Positions 46,485 through 57,913 of a stretch of DNA of 64,000 bases are shown here, piece after piece. The stretch lies in the NCBI GenBank assembly GCA_963691655.1, contig OY829327.1:67344079-67408078 (forward strand). The letters are read 5' to 3'. This DNA is from Toxonevra muliebris. Taxonomy: Eukaryota > Arthropoda > Insecta > Diptera > Pallopteridae. The translations under genes and the position numbers were made by a program. Position 1 is the first letter of the stretch, and each line of letters opens with the position of its first letter. The notes beneath the pieces were generated by a model, which had not been told where the DNA came from, ran no database searches, and saw only the letters and a program-made list of their open reading frames with translations.

Positions 46485-46749
46485 TAGGAACAACTAAACG
46501 AACTTTAGGAGCAAGACTAGCTGAACATGAAGCAGACATAAGAAAGAAGAGAGCGACAACAGCACTGGCAGAACATACAACAACATATGGACATACATCA
46601 GACTTTGACAATGTTAAAATATTACGCAGAAAGAAGATAGAGAGAGAACAAGATACACGTTGGAGAGTGTACGAATACAGCAGAAGAAAGGCAAAACAGA
46701 AGAAAGAAGACACAGATGACATAAGCACCTCGTATGCTTTATGTTTATA
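46485..46749 (+). pseudogene. Penelope-like element, part 2 (GIY-YIG endonuclease)
   Basis: Reads IGTTKRTLGARLAEHEADIR, then TALAEHTTTYGHTSDFDNVK and a basic tail. This is the body of the GIY-YIG endonuclease: the G..KR.L..RL.EH helix with its catalytic Arg, then H and the downstream Glu region (KIEREQDTRWR). The enzyme nicks the target for reverse transcription. It joins part 1 at 38740 through the shared ATAGGA. The frame is open up to TA 46748-46749, where a maT transposon inserted. Confidence 0.78.
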
Positions 46750-47946
46750 CAGGGTGACAATTGTAAAGTGACGCAAGTTTAATACTCTGCAGCAAGCTTT
46801 GCCATTTACCGTTACTTTAATTTAAAAAGCAAATTCATTCATCATTGGCTTTGCTTTTAATTTCATTTGAATTTTTGTTATTCCATTTTGAAATTTCCAT
46901 AAAAATGGACAAGGAAAATATTCGTTGTGAAATTATGAAATCCCACATTTGGCAAATTATAGTAGCCGTCAAATTGCAAAGGCTTTAAATTTGTCAAGTC
47001 GTACGGTAGACCGAGCTATTATTCGATATAATGAAACTGGGGGTTTTGGAGATAGAGACCGGGGAAAATTTTCAACAGTTGCCACTACTGGTTTAACAGG
47101 AAAAATTCGTAAACGAATCAAGCGAAATCCAAGGCGCTCATTGAGAAAAATCGCTAAGGAAGTGGGAGTAAACCGTGAAACAGTGCGAATCATTGCAAAA
47201 TCAAAGCTTAATCTTAAGCCGTACAAGCTCCGAAAAGCTCAAGATCTGACACAAAAAAACAATGATTTGCGACTGCAAAGATGCAAGGCGTTGCTACGCT
47301 CCTCCGTGTTAAAAAATGTTGAAAATATCTTGTTTACAGATGAAAAAATGTTCACGGTTGAACAACATTTCAATGCGCAAAATGACCGAATGTGGCTAAC
47401 ATCATCATCGCAACAAAATAGGACTGTTGGCCGAGTTCAAAAGCCAGCTTCCGTTATGGTATGGGCTGGAGTTTCCACTAATGCCAGAACCCCTCTAATA
47501 TTCGTTGAAGAGGTTGTTAAAATTGACCAGGTTGTTTATCGGAGCATTTTAAATGAACATGTTCTTCCCTGGGCCCAAGATACATTTGGAAATGAAAACT
47601 GGACTTTCCAGCAAGATTCTGCGCCTTCCCACATGGCAAAATTAACGCAAACATGGATAAAAGACAATTTTTCTGGATTCATAACATCTCAAGAATGGCA
47701 ACCATACTCCTCAGACTTGAATCCAATGGACTACTCTTTTTGGAGTCCTGCGGCAAACAGTCCTATGATTTCCGGATCGATTGAAGGCATGTGTGCAGGC
47801 TAAAGGAGGTTATATTGAATGAGGTGGGGTTCAAATGAATGCTTATATATTCAGCAATGTTAACACTTAATTGTACTTAATGGAATGGTACGTCCTTTTG
47901 AAAATAACTGCTGAAATGTGTGCGTCACTTTACGATTGTCACCCTG
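46750..47946 (+). mobile_element. maT-type (Tc1/mariner) transposon, 1.2 kb
   Basis: Terminal inverted repeats are CAGGGTGACAATTGTAAAGT at the left and the inverse of CAGGGTGACAATCGTAAAGT at the right. TA dinucleotides flank both sides (46748-46749, 47947-47948). It carries one transposase gene on the plus strand and is inserted in the Penelope-like element. Confidence 0.93.
46905..47803 (+). pseudogene. maT DD37D transposase, broken at both ends
   Basis: ATG at 46905 starts MDKENIRCEI, but the frame is lost before the first helix-turn-helix. The main frame opens before 46949 and has two HTH motifs (SSRQIAKALNLSSRTVDRAI and LRKIAKEVGVNRETVRIIAK). The catalytic residues are D in ILFTDEKMF, D in FQQDSAPSHMA and D in SSDLNPMDYSFW, with 37 residues between the last two, the maT signature. 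After YSFWS the normal C-terminus is replaced. The remaining bases to 47816 still resemble the final ACVEAKGGYIE-type ending in other frames, so roughly 100 bases were lost. It once cut and pasted at TA sites; inactive here. Confidence 0.88.
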
Positions 47947-48250
47947 TAATAATCTAACATTTCTAACTTGACGGTGGTAAGAACCAAGACTGTGATAGTA
48001 CATATCTATGTACAACAATTCGTGTACAATATGATATATTAAAATCTCCTTAGTAAGTCCAATTGTTTATGTTTTTCATGCATATGTAATGTAACTAAAA
48101 ATTCTATGTACAATTTTCTTTATTAAATAAAACAGATACCCATGAAGAAGCTTAAAAATTAAGCGAAACGTCGGGTAATAGATGAAATAAAAATCTTTTA
48201 TTTGCATCAAAAACCTAATCGACTAATGAAGCCTACAAGCATTGCTTAAA
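47947..48250 (+). other. Penelope-like element, 3' untranslated remainder
   Basis: Continues from the maT insertion at the TA target. AT-rich 3' region with AATAAAA signals at about 48125-48130 and a hammerhead-like motif at 48137-48177. The end of the element is not sharply defined. Confidence 0.55.
48137..48177 (+). ncRNA. Hammerhead-ribozyme-like motif of the Penelope element
   Basis: TACCC at 48137 pairs with GGGTA at 48173-48177 (stem I). TGAAGA is followed by GCTTAA/TTAAGC (stem II, loop AAA) and then GAAACGTC, the invariant 3' core with the minimal stem III. Type I hammerheads of just this form are known in Penelope-like elements. One core base differs: the C expected before TGANGA is A here, which predicts loss of cleavage. 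Position directly downstream of the GIY-YIG part fits. Confidence 0.65.
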
Positions 48251-49410
48251 CCACTACGTGAAAATTTTAAACATTTTTGAAATTTGGGTTTATGTTTTCT
48301 AAAACCAAGTTTAAAGATTTTTATTGTTCAGTGACCTATAGTAAAATTTAATGGGCAACATATTTTTTGAATATATTAACCCTCTATCTACTCTCGTAAT
48401 GGGTCAAAAAAGTAATTTTTTCGAATAGAGTGAAAATGACTCATACTGGTGAGCGCCAAATGATTAATATGTTGGAGGAAAATATTCTACGGAAAATTCT
48501 TTCCGAGCATAAAAATAAGCTTTGATGCAAAACTAACAAGTTGTCTTATGATTTATTATACTTAATCCGTTAAAAATGGGCACACCTTAGGCCCGCGTAC
48601 AAAAAAATTTGACGTAAACTATTGAAGTTCAGAGAACCATATAATTTTTGTTCCCGAGTTCTATCAGAATCCACTTTCAGATCCTTGTTATTTTTGTAAA
48701 AATTGTTTTTTGTCGGATAGTGTAATTTTCGTTTTGATTTACTTGTTAAGTAACGTTTGATCGCTGAAGAGGAGAAGTGGATGCTTCTTTTTAATACGAT
48801 TATTTTGAAACTTTCAGAAACTAATTTTTTAATGACAAAAATTATGTGTTTAAAAATTTAAGTTATTTTGATGTAAAATAAGGGTACCTCCCACTTTTTG
48901 GGGTTTTTTGACGGTTTTTGTATGAGAGGTAACGTAAGTGAGGGTAATTCGGATCGATGTATATAATTCGGATCGATTTTGTTATGCTAATAACTTTTCT
49001 TTGGTATTTTTTAAAGTTACGTCCTTTTTTTGAAACGAACGAGAATTATTTCCCCTTTCTAATGGTTTGCAACACTTATTATAAACACTTATGCAATTTA
49101 ATCAGTTGTGAGAGAATAAACTAAGAGTGAGCGTATTTTCATACAAATCCTTAATCCAAATAATATGAGAAACCCACAACTTATATAACAATAATAACTT
49201 TTGTGCTGGTAAGTATATTTATATAATTTATATAGGGTTTTGTTTACTAAACATTCTGCTATAGTTTGTTAAAAAAAGCACCCTTTTGGAAAGCATACTA
49301 AGAAAAAATTACCAGCATGCGTTTTTCTACTTGCATATAATTTCGATCGATGATCCGAATTACCAGCAAATGAGGGATTTGCATAATTACAAAATTTAGA
49401 ATTTATAAAA
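48251..49410. other. Non-coding stretch
   Basis: AT-rich with no gene recognised. It has a short repeat of GTAATTCGGATCGAT/ATAATTCGGATCGAT near 48945-48980 and an inverse form (TTCGATCGATGATCCGAATTA) near 49345. This may mark a small unrecognised inverted-repeat element between about 48940 and 49365. Confidence 0.4.
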
Positions 49411-50177
49411 TTTATCGCCCGTTTGTGGAGAATATATTACTTTTACGCTGAATAAAACCGTTTCTGTCGAACGTTGCCGTGTTTGCAGAAACCAAAACCG
49501 TTTTCTGCAAAAGATTAACAATTTTATGATGAACGAAAATTCGTTCACGATAAAATTAAGGCAATTTTCTTTTCTGGCAAATGAAAAAACGTTCCTGCTA
49601 AACGAAAGTCCACAACTCTATTCTCTTTTTATTTTCGTTTTCCTCTCATCTCGTTCTCGTCGCAAAAAGAAGCAGCAGCGACGCTTACATTCAAACTCTA
49701 CACAACAACAAATCAACACAACATAACGGGAAGTATCATTTGTCAACGCGTTATTGAAGAATTTTAATTGTGCATTGAAATTATTTCAACACATTTCTTT
49801 TTGTCTATAAAAAGTGCGTGGTGTTTCTAGTTTTTAATCAGAAAATTTTATTTAAACAAAAACCACAGTAAAGCCAATGTATATATGAAAATTGTTTTTG
49901 CTTTCCTTTTTAAATTTTTCAGGGAAATATTGCATTATATTGCAAACGTTTTTAGTTCATCGTAAAAGAATTGAACCGTTTATGATGAATATGATGGAAC
50001 ACGTTTTTCGGTTATTGTGAAAGAATTGAACCGTTTATGATGAATAAAACTTCGTTTATGGCAACCGAATACAGTCGTTTATGATAAATAAATGTTCGTT
50101 CATCATGAAAACATTCCATGAACGAAGTTCGTTTAGTGACAATTTCGTTTCTGAGAAACGAATTTTTTCTTTGCGTG
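49411..50177. mobile_element. Harbinger-derived MITE (copy 2), left end missing
   Basis: Closely parallels 10597-11356 from TTTATCGCCCGTTTGTGGAG to TTTCTTTGCGTG. The first terminal repeat is absent. A short duplication lies around 49965-50045 (TTGAACCGTTTATGATGAAT twice). The internal junction is the same as in copy 1, so both descend from one deletion event. Confidence 0.88.
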
Positions 50178-50607
50178 TAACAAACCTTATTAAAACGGGT
50201 GTAATTACCACCTTAATCGTTTTTTGTTGCTACATTTTATTGAATCGTTTCTAGAATTCTCCAAGCTTTTAAAAAATGCATCAGTTACGAGTTATGATGC
50301 GTATTACAGAAGTTAGCGTCGGTCAAAAATTTGTGAAGAACAGGAAAATTAACTATTTTGATTGATTTTGAGATAAAAATAAGAAAATAAAATAAAAGTA
50401 AATAAGTAAAATACTTCTCGTCATATTAGCTAGATAGAAAAACTAGATGTGGGCAGCAAATAATTTGAACTTTTTCTTCAAAGTGTTTAATTACTTAAAA
50501 CAAATTGATAAAAAGTTTGTTCAACAACAAATACATACTTTCAGTCATTCAACCTTTCCGGCTTCATAAAATTTTTAGGGGTCTGAGATCATATTTATGC
50601 TTTTACA
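50178..50607. other. Non-coding spacer
   Basis: No feature seen; AT-rich, with AAATAAGTAAA runs near 50395. Confidence 0.35.
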
Positions 50608-50895
50608 TCACAATTTATCAATCCAAATTTTTTTTAAATCAATCAAAAATTTGGGAACTCGAGAGTTAGCAACACAACCTACCAGCTGTCCTTTAGTTAT
50701 TGGGAAACCTATCTTGGCCAAATGAAGAACCCATTTTTCAACACTTTTGTGTGTATTAATTCTTTTTCTTGTCTGCCTTGGTGTTTTGTACAATTTTGAT
50801 GCTTTGTAGCATGTCATTTGGCCCAGTTTTACTGCTTCAAGTGTAACTTCTAAGGACGGTGAGGATATTATTGTTTTTTTTTTTTGGTATGGCAA
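50608..50895 (-). pseudogene. Tigger/pogo-like transposase N-terminus
   Basis: 95 residues. It starts MPYQKKKTIISSPSLEVTLE, then EAVKLGQMTCYKASKLY, a psq/CENP-B type first helix-turn-helix. VEKWVLHLAKIGFPITKGQL follows, the conserved start of the second (CENP-B) DNA-binding domain of Tigger/jerky-like transposases. The DDE domain is absent and the frame ends soon after. It could be a truncated Tigger/pogo element or the relic of a jerky-like gene. The cluster of a repeated 12-bp motif immediately 5' of it supports the element reading. Confidence 0.6.
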
Positions 50896-50930
50896 CCGCT
50901 TGCAAACTTTATATAGCTGTTGAAATAAAA

Positions 50931-52004
50931 TAGCACGTAATTACCTAATTGTGGTTGTTAATTACGGCATATAGCACGGAATCACCAAAGTTGGAATATA
51001 TTGTGAATCTATTTCCGTGCTATGTGATTCTACTGCAAGAACCAAATAGAAAAATAAATTTAAATGAAAATACATTTACTTATCCACTTTCTTTCAAGTG
51101 TTGAAGTTATATATCCGTAAATGTAATAAAATTCCAAAATCTAAGTGATTTAGAAAGGAGACATTCTATAATTTTCAATCAGACTTTTGCTGTATTTGTC
51201 AACTTTACTACTAAATAATAACACTATGGTTGTTAATATATGACGAAATTAGATCCCAAGTATATTTATGGTTCATATTATTTACCGGAATAATGATCTT
51301 CACAAATTTTAAACAAAATAAGTAAGAGAATAACAAATCTTAACATTATATATATTTGCTAATTCCGTGCTATGAACGCAAAAGTAAATGAAGCTAATTC
51401 CGTGCCATTACTAAATGCTGATTTTAGCTTAGTTATGATTCATATTATTTACCGGAATAAAGATCTTCACAACTTTTAAACAAAATAAGTAAGAGACAAG
51501 AAACAAACTCAAATCTTAATGTTATATATTATTCTATATATATATATTATTATTTGCTAATTCCGTGCTATGAACGCAATTAGATTTACGTGTAAAAGTA
51601 AATGAAGCTAATTCCATGCCATTATTAAATGCAGATTTTAGCTTTTTTATTCTTCAAGTTAAATTTAAATATGCAGAAATAGAAAAATGACACCAAATTT
51701 GGTTGAACTAGTAAAATAAAAATGAATTTATACTTACAAATAACTCTTAATAGTCTTATCTAAATTATGCAGCTTCATTACGCGAAACAGTAAAACTTGC
51801 GCACTTTATAAGGATTTTTGGTAAACTGATAAACTAATGCAGATTTTTAAAAAACTAACGAGATTTAAGTAGTGACAATACAGGTACATAATCTTTTAAG
51901 TATAGTAAACAACCTCAAATATAAATATTTTTGGGAAGTATACGAAATTTCTTATTTTACTTCTTTTAGTAAAATAGCACGGAATTACCCACTAGCACGG
52001 AATT
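50931..52004. repeat. Cluster of TAGCACGGAATT motifs in both orientations
   Basis: Exact or one-base variants of TAGCACGGAATT (or its inverse AATTCCGTGCTA) lie at about 50931, 50972, 51011, 51361, 51397, 51559, 51611, 51975 and 51993. Segment 51270-51420 is repeated at about 51440-51630 (ATTATTTACCGGAATAA and GATCTTCACAA blocks). They may be subterminal transposase-binding sites of the Tigger-like element next door. Confidence 0.7.
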
Positions 52005-52198
52005 AGCTGCATTTACCTTACATTGAATTTGGTAAAAATTCTGGATTTAAAAATGAGGCATCAAAATTGGCATTTTTAAAACTATTGAATTTGCAGAAGA
52101 ATATCAAAGACCGTTCTAGAAGTTATATCTAATTCCCAAAACTATTTAAAAATATGGACACATACTACATGCTATTTTTTATAAAAATATAATTTATT

Positions 52199-53450
52199 AT
52201 AGAATTTATTACATTGCCACCTACCGAATTTTGACATAGCTAGGCAGGTTCTTGAGATATTTCATAAATTAGTAGAAATAATAGTAAAAAATAAAAATAA
52301 TAAAAATAAAAGTAGAAAAAACAGTGAAAAAGTAGTAGAAAATAACAATAAATTGTAGAAAAATGTACTAAAAAAGTGGTAAAAAAGTAGTCGAATATAA
52401 GAAGAAAATGTTGGAAAAAATAAATTAAAATAGTAGTAGAAAATAGAAGTAGAGCATGGTGAAACACCCACTAATCTAACAAACTGGGAGAATTTTTTAA
52501 ATCTGGAATTGAAAAATAATACTTCCACACTAAGACATCCCGTAAAGAAAATTCAGGGTATATGGAAAGTGTCACACCCCCTTTGTCAACCCACCCATAT
52601 TTTTGTTGTAGCATGGCATTGTTAATTTACGTTCTTGTAACAAATTTCTGTACTGTGCTATAAATGATTCTTGAGATATACCCAAAAAAATTTTAGGATT
52701 AATTTTATTATGGTTCAGTTGAATAATAGAAACACGCTTTATATTCATATCAAAGACCATTCTTGAAATTAATTAAAAATTTGAACTAATTTCATATTTA
52801 TTATAAATATAGAATTTGTTACAGCGCCACCTATCGGATTTTAAGATAGCTAGCCAGGGTCTTAAGATATTTCATAAAGTAGTAGAAATAATAGTAAAAA
52901 AGGAATGAAAAGGTAGTAGAAAATAGCAGCAAAAAAGTAGAAATAGTAAAAGAAAAGGTAGTAGGAAGAGCGGTAGAAATAATAGTAAAAATAGTGGTAG
53001 AAAAAACTGTAAAAAGTAGTAAAAAATAGTAGTGAAAAATAGTAGAATGTAGTTGTAGAAAGTAAGAAAAAATGTATTAAAAAAGTACTAAAATAGTAGT
53101 AGAAAATATTGGTTGAAAAAGTAGTAGAAAAAAAATTTGCATAAAAAAAGAAGTTTAAAAGTAATAGAAATAGTAGCAGAATTAGTAGTAGAAAATAAAA
53201 GTGAAACATGGTGCCACACCCACTAATCCAACAAACTGAAAGAATTTAAATTTTAGTACCATACCATAAATGCCTTCTAAGATATCTTATAATGGAAGTC
53301 CAGGTTATATGGAAGGTGCCACACCCGCTTTATCAATCCCACCCATATTTTTGTTGTAGCATGGCATTGTCAATCCCGTTATTGTACCAAATTTCTGTAC
53401 TGTGCTATAAATGGTTCTGTAGGTATACCCAAAAAACTATTAGGATTGTA
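52199..53450. repeat. Two tandem ~610-bp units with GTA-rich microsatellite
   Basis: Unit 1 (52199-52807) and unit 2 (52808-53450) share AGAATTTRTTACA, CACCTA, GATATTTCATAAA, a long GTAGTAGAAA-type tract, CATGGTG, CCACCCATATTTTTGTTGTA and TTTCTGTACTGTGCTATAAA in the same order. Unit 2 has the longer GTA tract. Related blocks occur in the 25.7-27.8 kb repeat. Confidence 0.8.
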
Positions 53451-55314
53451 TGGGAGGTGCCACGCCCACTTTCCTTAAAGCCACTATGAATAGCAAAACT
53501 CTACGATTATATATATACAGATAGGACTTAGGAGGTTAAGATCTCAGATCTTCGAAGTTAGTATATTGCTTTTCCTAACGATATAAAGAAATTATTGTAA
53601 AAAATAATTTGGTTTTCAAAGGTTAATTTCTTTTAAAAAAAATTAAATTAGCTGGTTTTGATCTTCGGCGATAAATATTGCAAATATACGTAATTTTTAA
53701 CATTTTTAAGTATTAATTGGTCGTTATACATATAAACATGAATCTGTTTTCCCAACAGTCATCGTAAAACTGTGACAAGTTGAAGGTTGGTTTGAAAGCT
53801 AAATTTATAAATTTGTCATTATTTTTATTTATGAATACCAATATCTATTTGTAAAAATGTTGAGGCACAAAATTGGTTTTAAAGGTTTCTTGAGCAAATT
53901 TACTTAATTCGTAGATTATATTTTTATTATCCCTTTTTGTGGGCAAACAATATGGCTCGCCCTAATTTCTATACACATATTCAAATTAATTTTAAATAGT
54001 TTTATATCCGATGTAGGAACTTGCAGTATTCATTGCCCGTTCATACAGAAGCTGGAACTCGTAAATAAATGGAGAGAAAAGAGTAAAATAAAAAAGTTCT
54101 GAAATTAAAAAAAAAAAACAACAACAGAAAATCCAAATCAAACCAAATCAGGGAGGGAAGCAAACTTCGTTTAACAAAGAATTGTAGAAAAACCGGAAAA
54201 ACTTTTGACAAATTGAAAATCAAAAACAACACACTCAATGACGTACACTACGCCATAAACAGGAATAACAACAAAACATTTAGATACTATGACAACAAAT
54301 ACTACAAGTTGAAAAACAACAATTTAAAAATAAAAAAAGTCTTTTGAACAATAAAATCAAATTTATAATAGTAAAATTTTGTCCAATTGCAAAATTCTTG
54401 CATTTGTAACCGATTCCCCTTCACCACCACCGAAGTCATCAAAATCCCTCAGTCACCATCTTTCACCGCAACAGCACACCACAACCACCAAAGCAGCAGC
54501 AGCAGAGGCAAGCATGTTGACTTTTTGAACTTTTCAATTGCATCCAACAGATTTACAACAAACTTCGGGATAAATCGAGGTTATGGATAAAATAAGGTGC
54601 TGGTGGTGGTGGTAGGGAAAATGGAAAGTATATAAAAAGCAAAGAGTACATACATATGATTTGTGTTGCTGGAGTGTAGTATGCAAAGTATACCCACTTG
54701 TATTTGTACGCCCATCATTCAGTCAGCCAGCCAGTCAGTCACTCAGGCCGACAGTCAGTCATCATGCCACCAGTAAGACAGCCGCCTTCCTTTCGCTTCC
54801 GACAACCTCCGACCTGCCAACCACCATCACTCCATCATTCAGCCAACAAATTAGTTGCAATTGCAAATATTGCTGAGCAAAAATGTGGAAAATAGGATTT
54901 TCCTCGAGTGCTTTGTGAGTATTTTCGTGATTTATATTTATTCCTTGACTTGACTTGACTTTTGCCTAAAAAGATGTAGATGCAGAAAGAAGAAGAATAA
55001 GCAGATGCAGAAATAACAAATGGAAATGAAAATTACCTCCACTTTACAAACTGAAGTGACTGCAAACTGAACTCCATTTTTTTTTTTTTTTTTTGTAATT
55101 TGAGTTTAAAATATTTATTTATTTGCAGTTGTATTCGATTTGTTTAGCATTAAACAATTTGCAAATTACTCTTCAAATCATTTTATTTTTAAATTTATTG
55201 TAAAATTTTTTTTTCATTGAATTGGTGAAATTGTATTTGCTCTGGTCAGTGGAAAAAAACACCACACTTACACACAATACATACTAGCTTGCCTACGAGA
55301 TACATATATGCAAT
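53451..55314. other. Non-coding stretch
   Basis: No gene recognised. A CAGT-rich tract lies at 54718-54765 and a TATATAAAA box at about 54629. The stretch 54655-54915 is less AT-rich and could be an untranslated host exon followed by GTGAGT near 54915, but there is no coding evidence. Confidence 0.35.
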
Positions 55315-56255
55315 GTGCAAAGTTCGATTTTTTTCTGCTCCTATTATATGAGATATTCTGATAGATTATATGAGAAAAATAAGATTTTGAAAAAAATATA
55401 GTGGTCTCTAGTGAAAAATAGCCAGTCGGTTTTGAATCAAAGACTTAAAAATTAGGTTTTAAAAAGAATAGCTTTAATCGTTGATAACTTTTAAAATACG
55501 CCGTCTCAAAGTTAAAAAAAAATCGATTTTTTTATTTTTTTTTTTAATTTTGAGTTAATTTAATCTTTATATAGTAGATAATTTGTACCTCGTTAATTCG
55601 AAAATCCCAATAATTTGCAACAAATAGTTGGAAAAAATCTGTTTTATTTGCAAAAAATCCATACATTTTGGTCCCTATATCGTCACTATATCGTATTTTT
55701 CTTTAATTCGAGGTCTGTTTAACCTCTTATAAATCGTAATTGATTACACAGTGCAACAAAAATTTTATGTGCAAGATTTTCGAACAGTTTTATAGTAATT
55801 TAGGGTCGTTGATCACGACTGCGTACTCAGTTTTTCTCTATCATATCTAGCTCTCCCACAATATTGACCTGAAGTCTGTAAAATGGGGTCTTCAGGGGCT
55901 ATTAAGAAATTTCTTCATTTCAACAGATATGAATTTGACGTCTGAAGCAAAGTTGTTGAGCACCCTTCCTCTTGAAAATAGAGTTTTAAACCCCTTTTTT
56001 CGATAAATGGCCGATAAAACAAAACCGTTGAGAAAACTATTATATTGTCTTTGGAGTAAATATTCCTTGTAAGCAATTACACAAAATTAAATATTTTAAA
56101 AGTTATTTACCTTTTAAAAGCCTATTTTTAAGCCTTTGATTCAAAACCGACTGGTTATTTTAAACTAGAGACCGCTATATTTTTTTTAAATCGTATTTGT
56201 CTCATATAATCTTTCAGAAAATCCTCTAGGAGCAGAAAAAAATCGAACTTTTCAC
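55315..56255. mobile_element. Long-inverted-repeat element, 0.94 kb
   Basis: The left arm (55315-55475) and right arm (about 56085-56255) are inverted copies with about 85% identity. Landmarks are AAGTTCGATTTTTTTCTGCT, TATAGTGGTCTCTAG and CAGTCGGTTTTGAATCAAAG. The centre (55840-56065) is related to the core of hAT element A at 32.4-34.1 kb but lacks its two MITEs. No transposase. Ends and target duplication are not resolved. Confidence 0.72.
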
Positions 56256-57911
56256 AAATGGGCAATCTTATATATACATATATAATCTCCGTCTGGAGCT
56301 TTTTCAATGGTATTGCACACATCATTATCATTTTGGAAAGGTGGCCGTACATTTTCGCCTTCTTTTTCAGATTTACAGCCTTAATATGTTTCTCCCGGTT
56401 TATGTCCTGTTTATTATTTATTATTGTTTTCAATCGTTCACAAATTTTGACAATTTTTGGCCGAATTTTTAATTTGCTATGGGAAAAGATATTTACTCAA
56501 ATATAACTTCCGTTTTTTTAAAACTTGTGTTTTTTTATAAAAATATTTAATAAAAATGTTCTAAAAAAGCTTGTAAAACAATTTCGATTGAGAGCCATAG
56601 GCTCGCCGATGAACCATAAAGGTTCTAGTGCAAGAAATGAGGGTCAGAAAATATGAATCCGGATTCGGTTTTGTGATGTGTCCACTGGTTTTCTTACGAT
56701 CTTGAAAGGGTAAAAAAATGTTTATTTCCAAAATGTCGGCCATTGAAATTAGTAGATGATTAAAAAAAGCACAATGGGAGGAAAACTCAAAACGTTAGGT
56801 AGAGTTGCGTAGAAAAAATATACCAAAAATTCAAGAAAGAACTAACCAAAGCGAATTTTTTAAAAATAGCATAGAAGGTAAAAAAAGTAAAAAAGCGGGG
56901 TTTGAAATGTACATCTATTGCATCAGTAACCATGTGCAGAAGAGTTTTTATAATCCGCTTCCTATTTACCATGTTATTATAAATTTTCAAAGAAGAATTA
57001 CTGGCGGAATATTTTTTTTTTACACCTGTCCGTGGACACTAAATAATCGGTTTGACTTTTTAGTGGGTGAATCAATTTTAAGGCCAATGCCTTAACAATC
57101 GAGGTTTTAACAACATTCAAGATACATAAATATTTAGAAAAGCATAAATTACAGAAATTACAAGCAGCGATCAATTCATCAAGTCTGAGGGCCGAGCACG
57201 TTTCGGGCGTCTTCTTCGGGTCCTTCCTCATCTGGTATTGCAAATATTTCTTTGCTGTTGTGTTCCCTTTGTTGTTCTGCTCGCTGAATAAAGAAAAATT
57301 GTTTTCATCGCCGCCGATATTTCAACTCGGCCATGCAAATCGAAAAACAATAAAAACAAAGCCAAAATCAGTATTTAACTTTTGATCATCAGTAAACATC
57401 AGTACTTAACTTTTGATTGATATTTATTTTCTTGTTTCATTTAGTTATTTATTTATTGCTGCATAATTTTTAATTTCTAGAGTATGGATAGGTGTATAGC
57501 ATCGAGGCATTTCAGATGCATTTCAACAAAATGCACTTGAAATGCAGAGAGTAACTAGCAGCGCTCAAACACAAGGTTTATAAAAAACAGGACAAAATTA
57601 TTTGTTCATTTTATTTCAAGTCCGTAAGCCATTTGCTATCGTTTTATAGTTCTATCCGACATTTGTTGGTCATCATTATGCCCATATTTTCGTTTTCTGA
57701 ATGAAATATTTGTAATATTCTTACATTAGATTAATTAATTTAAAGAAACTTTTTACGTATTTACTTACATGATTAAATTAGTTTCGTTTTTCGCGGTTGT
57801 TAAACTAAACTTCAAACATCAGGCGATATGGAGAGTTGGACATAAAGATATTTTTGTTATGAAAAAATAACCCTAAAAGTATGCAGTTTTATTTTAAATT
57901 TTGATATTTTG
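56256..57911. other. Non-coding stretch with a doubtful hammerhead-like remnant
   Basis: No gene recognised. On the minus strand near 57225-57190, CGAAGAAGACGCCCGAAACG resembles a decayed hammerhead core, but stem II cannot be drawn well. Confidence 0.3.
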
Positions 57912-57913
57912 TA

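Noticed and set aside
52240..53209. Phe/Tyr/Leu-rich ORFs on the minus strand
   Set aside because: They are translations of the GTAGTAGAAA microsatellite, not proteins.
54620..54920. TATATAAAA box, CAGT-rich tract and GTGAGT donor suggesting a host first exon
   Set aside because: The spacing from the TATA box to a good initiator is wrong and no convincing coding sequence follows. It needs transcript evidence.
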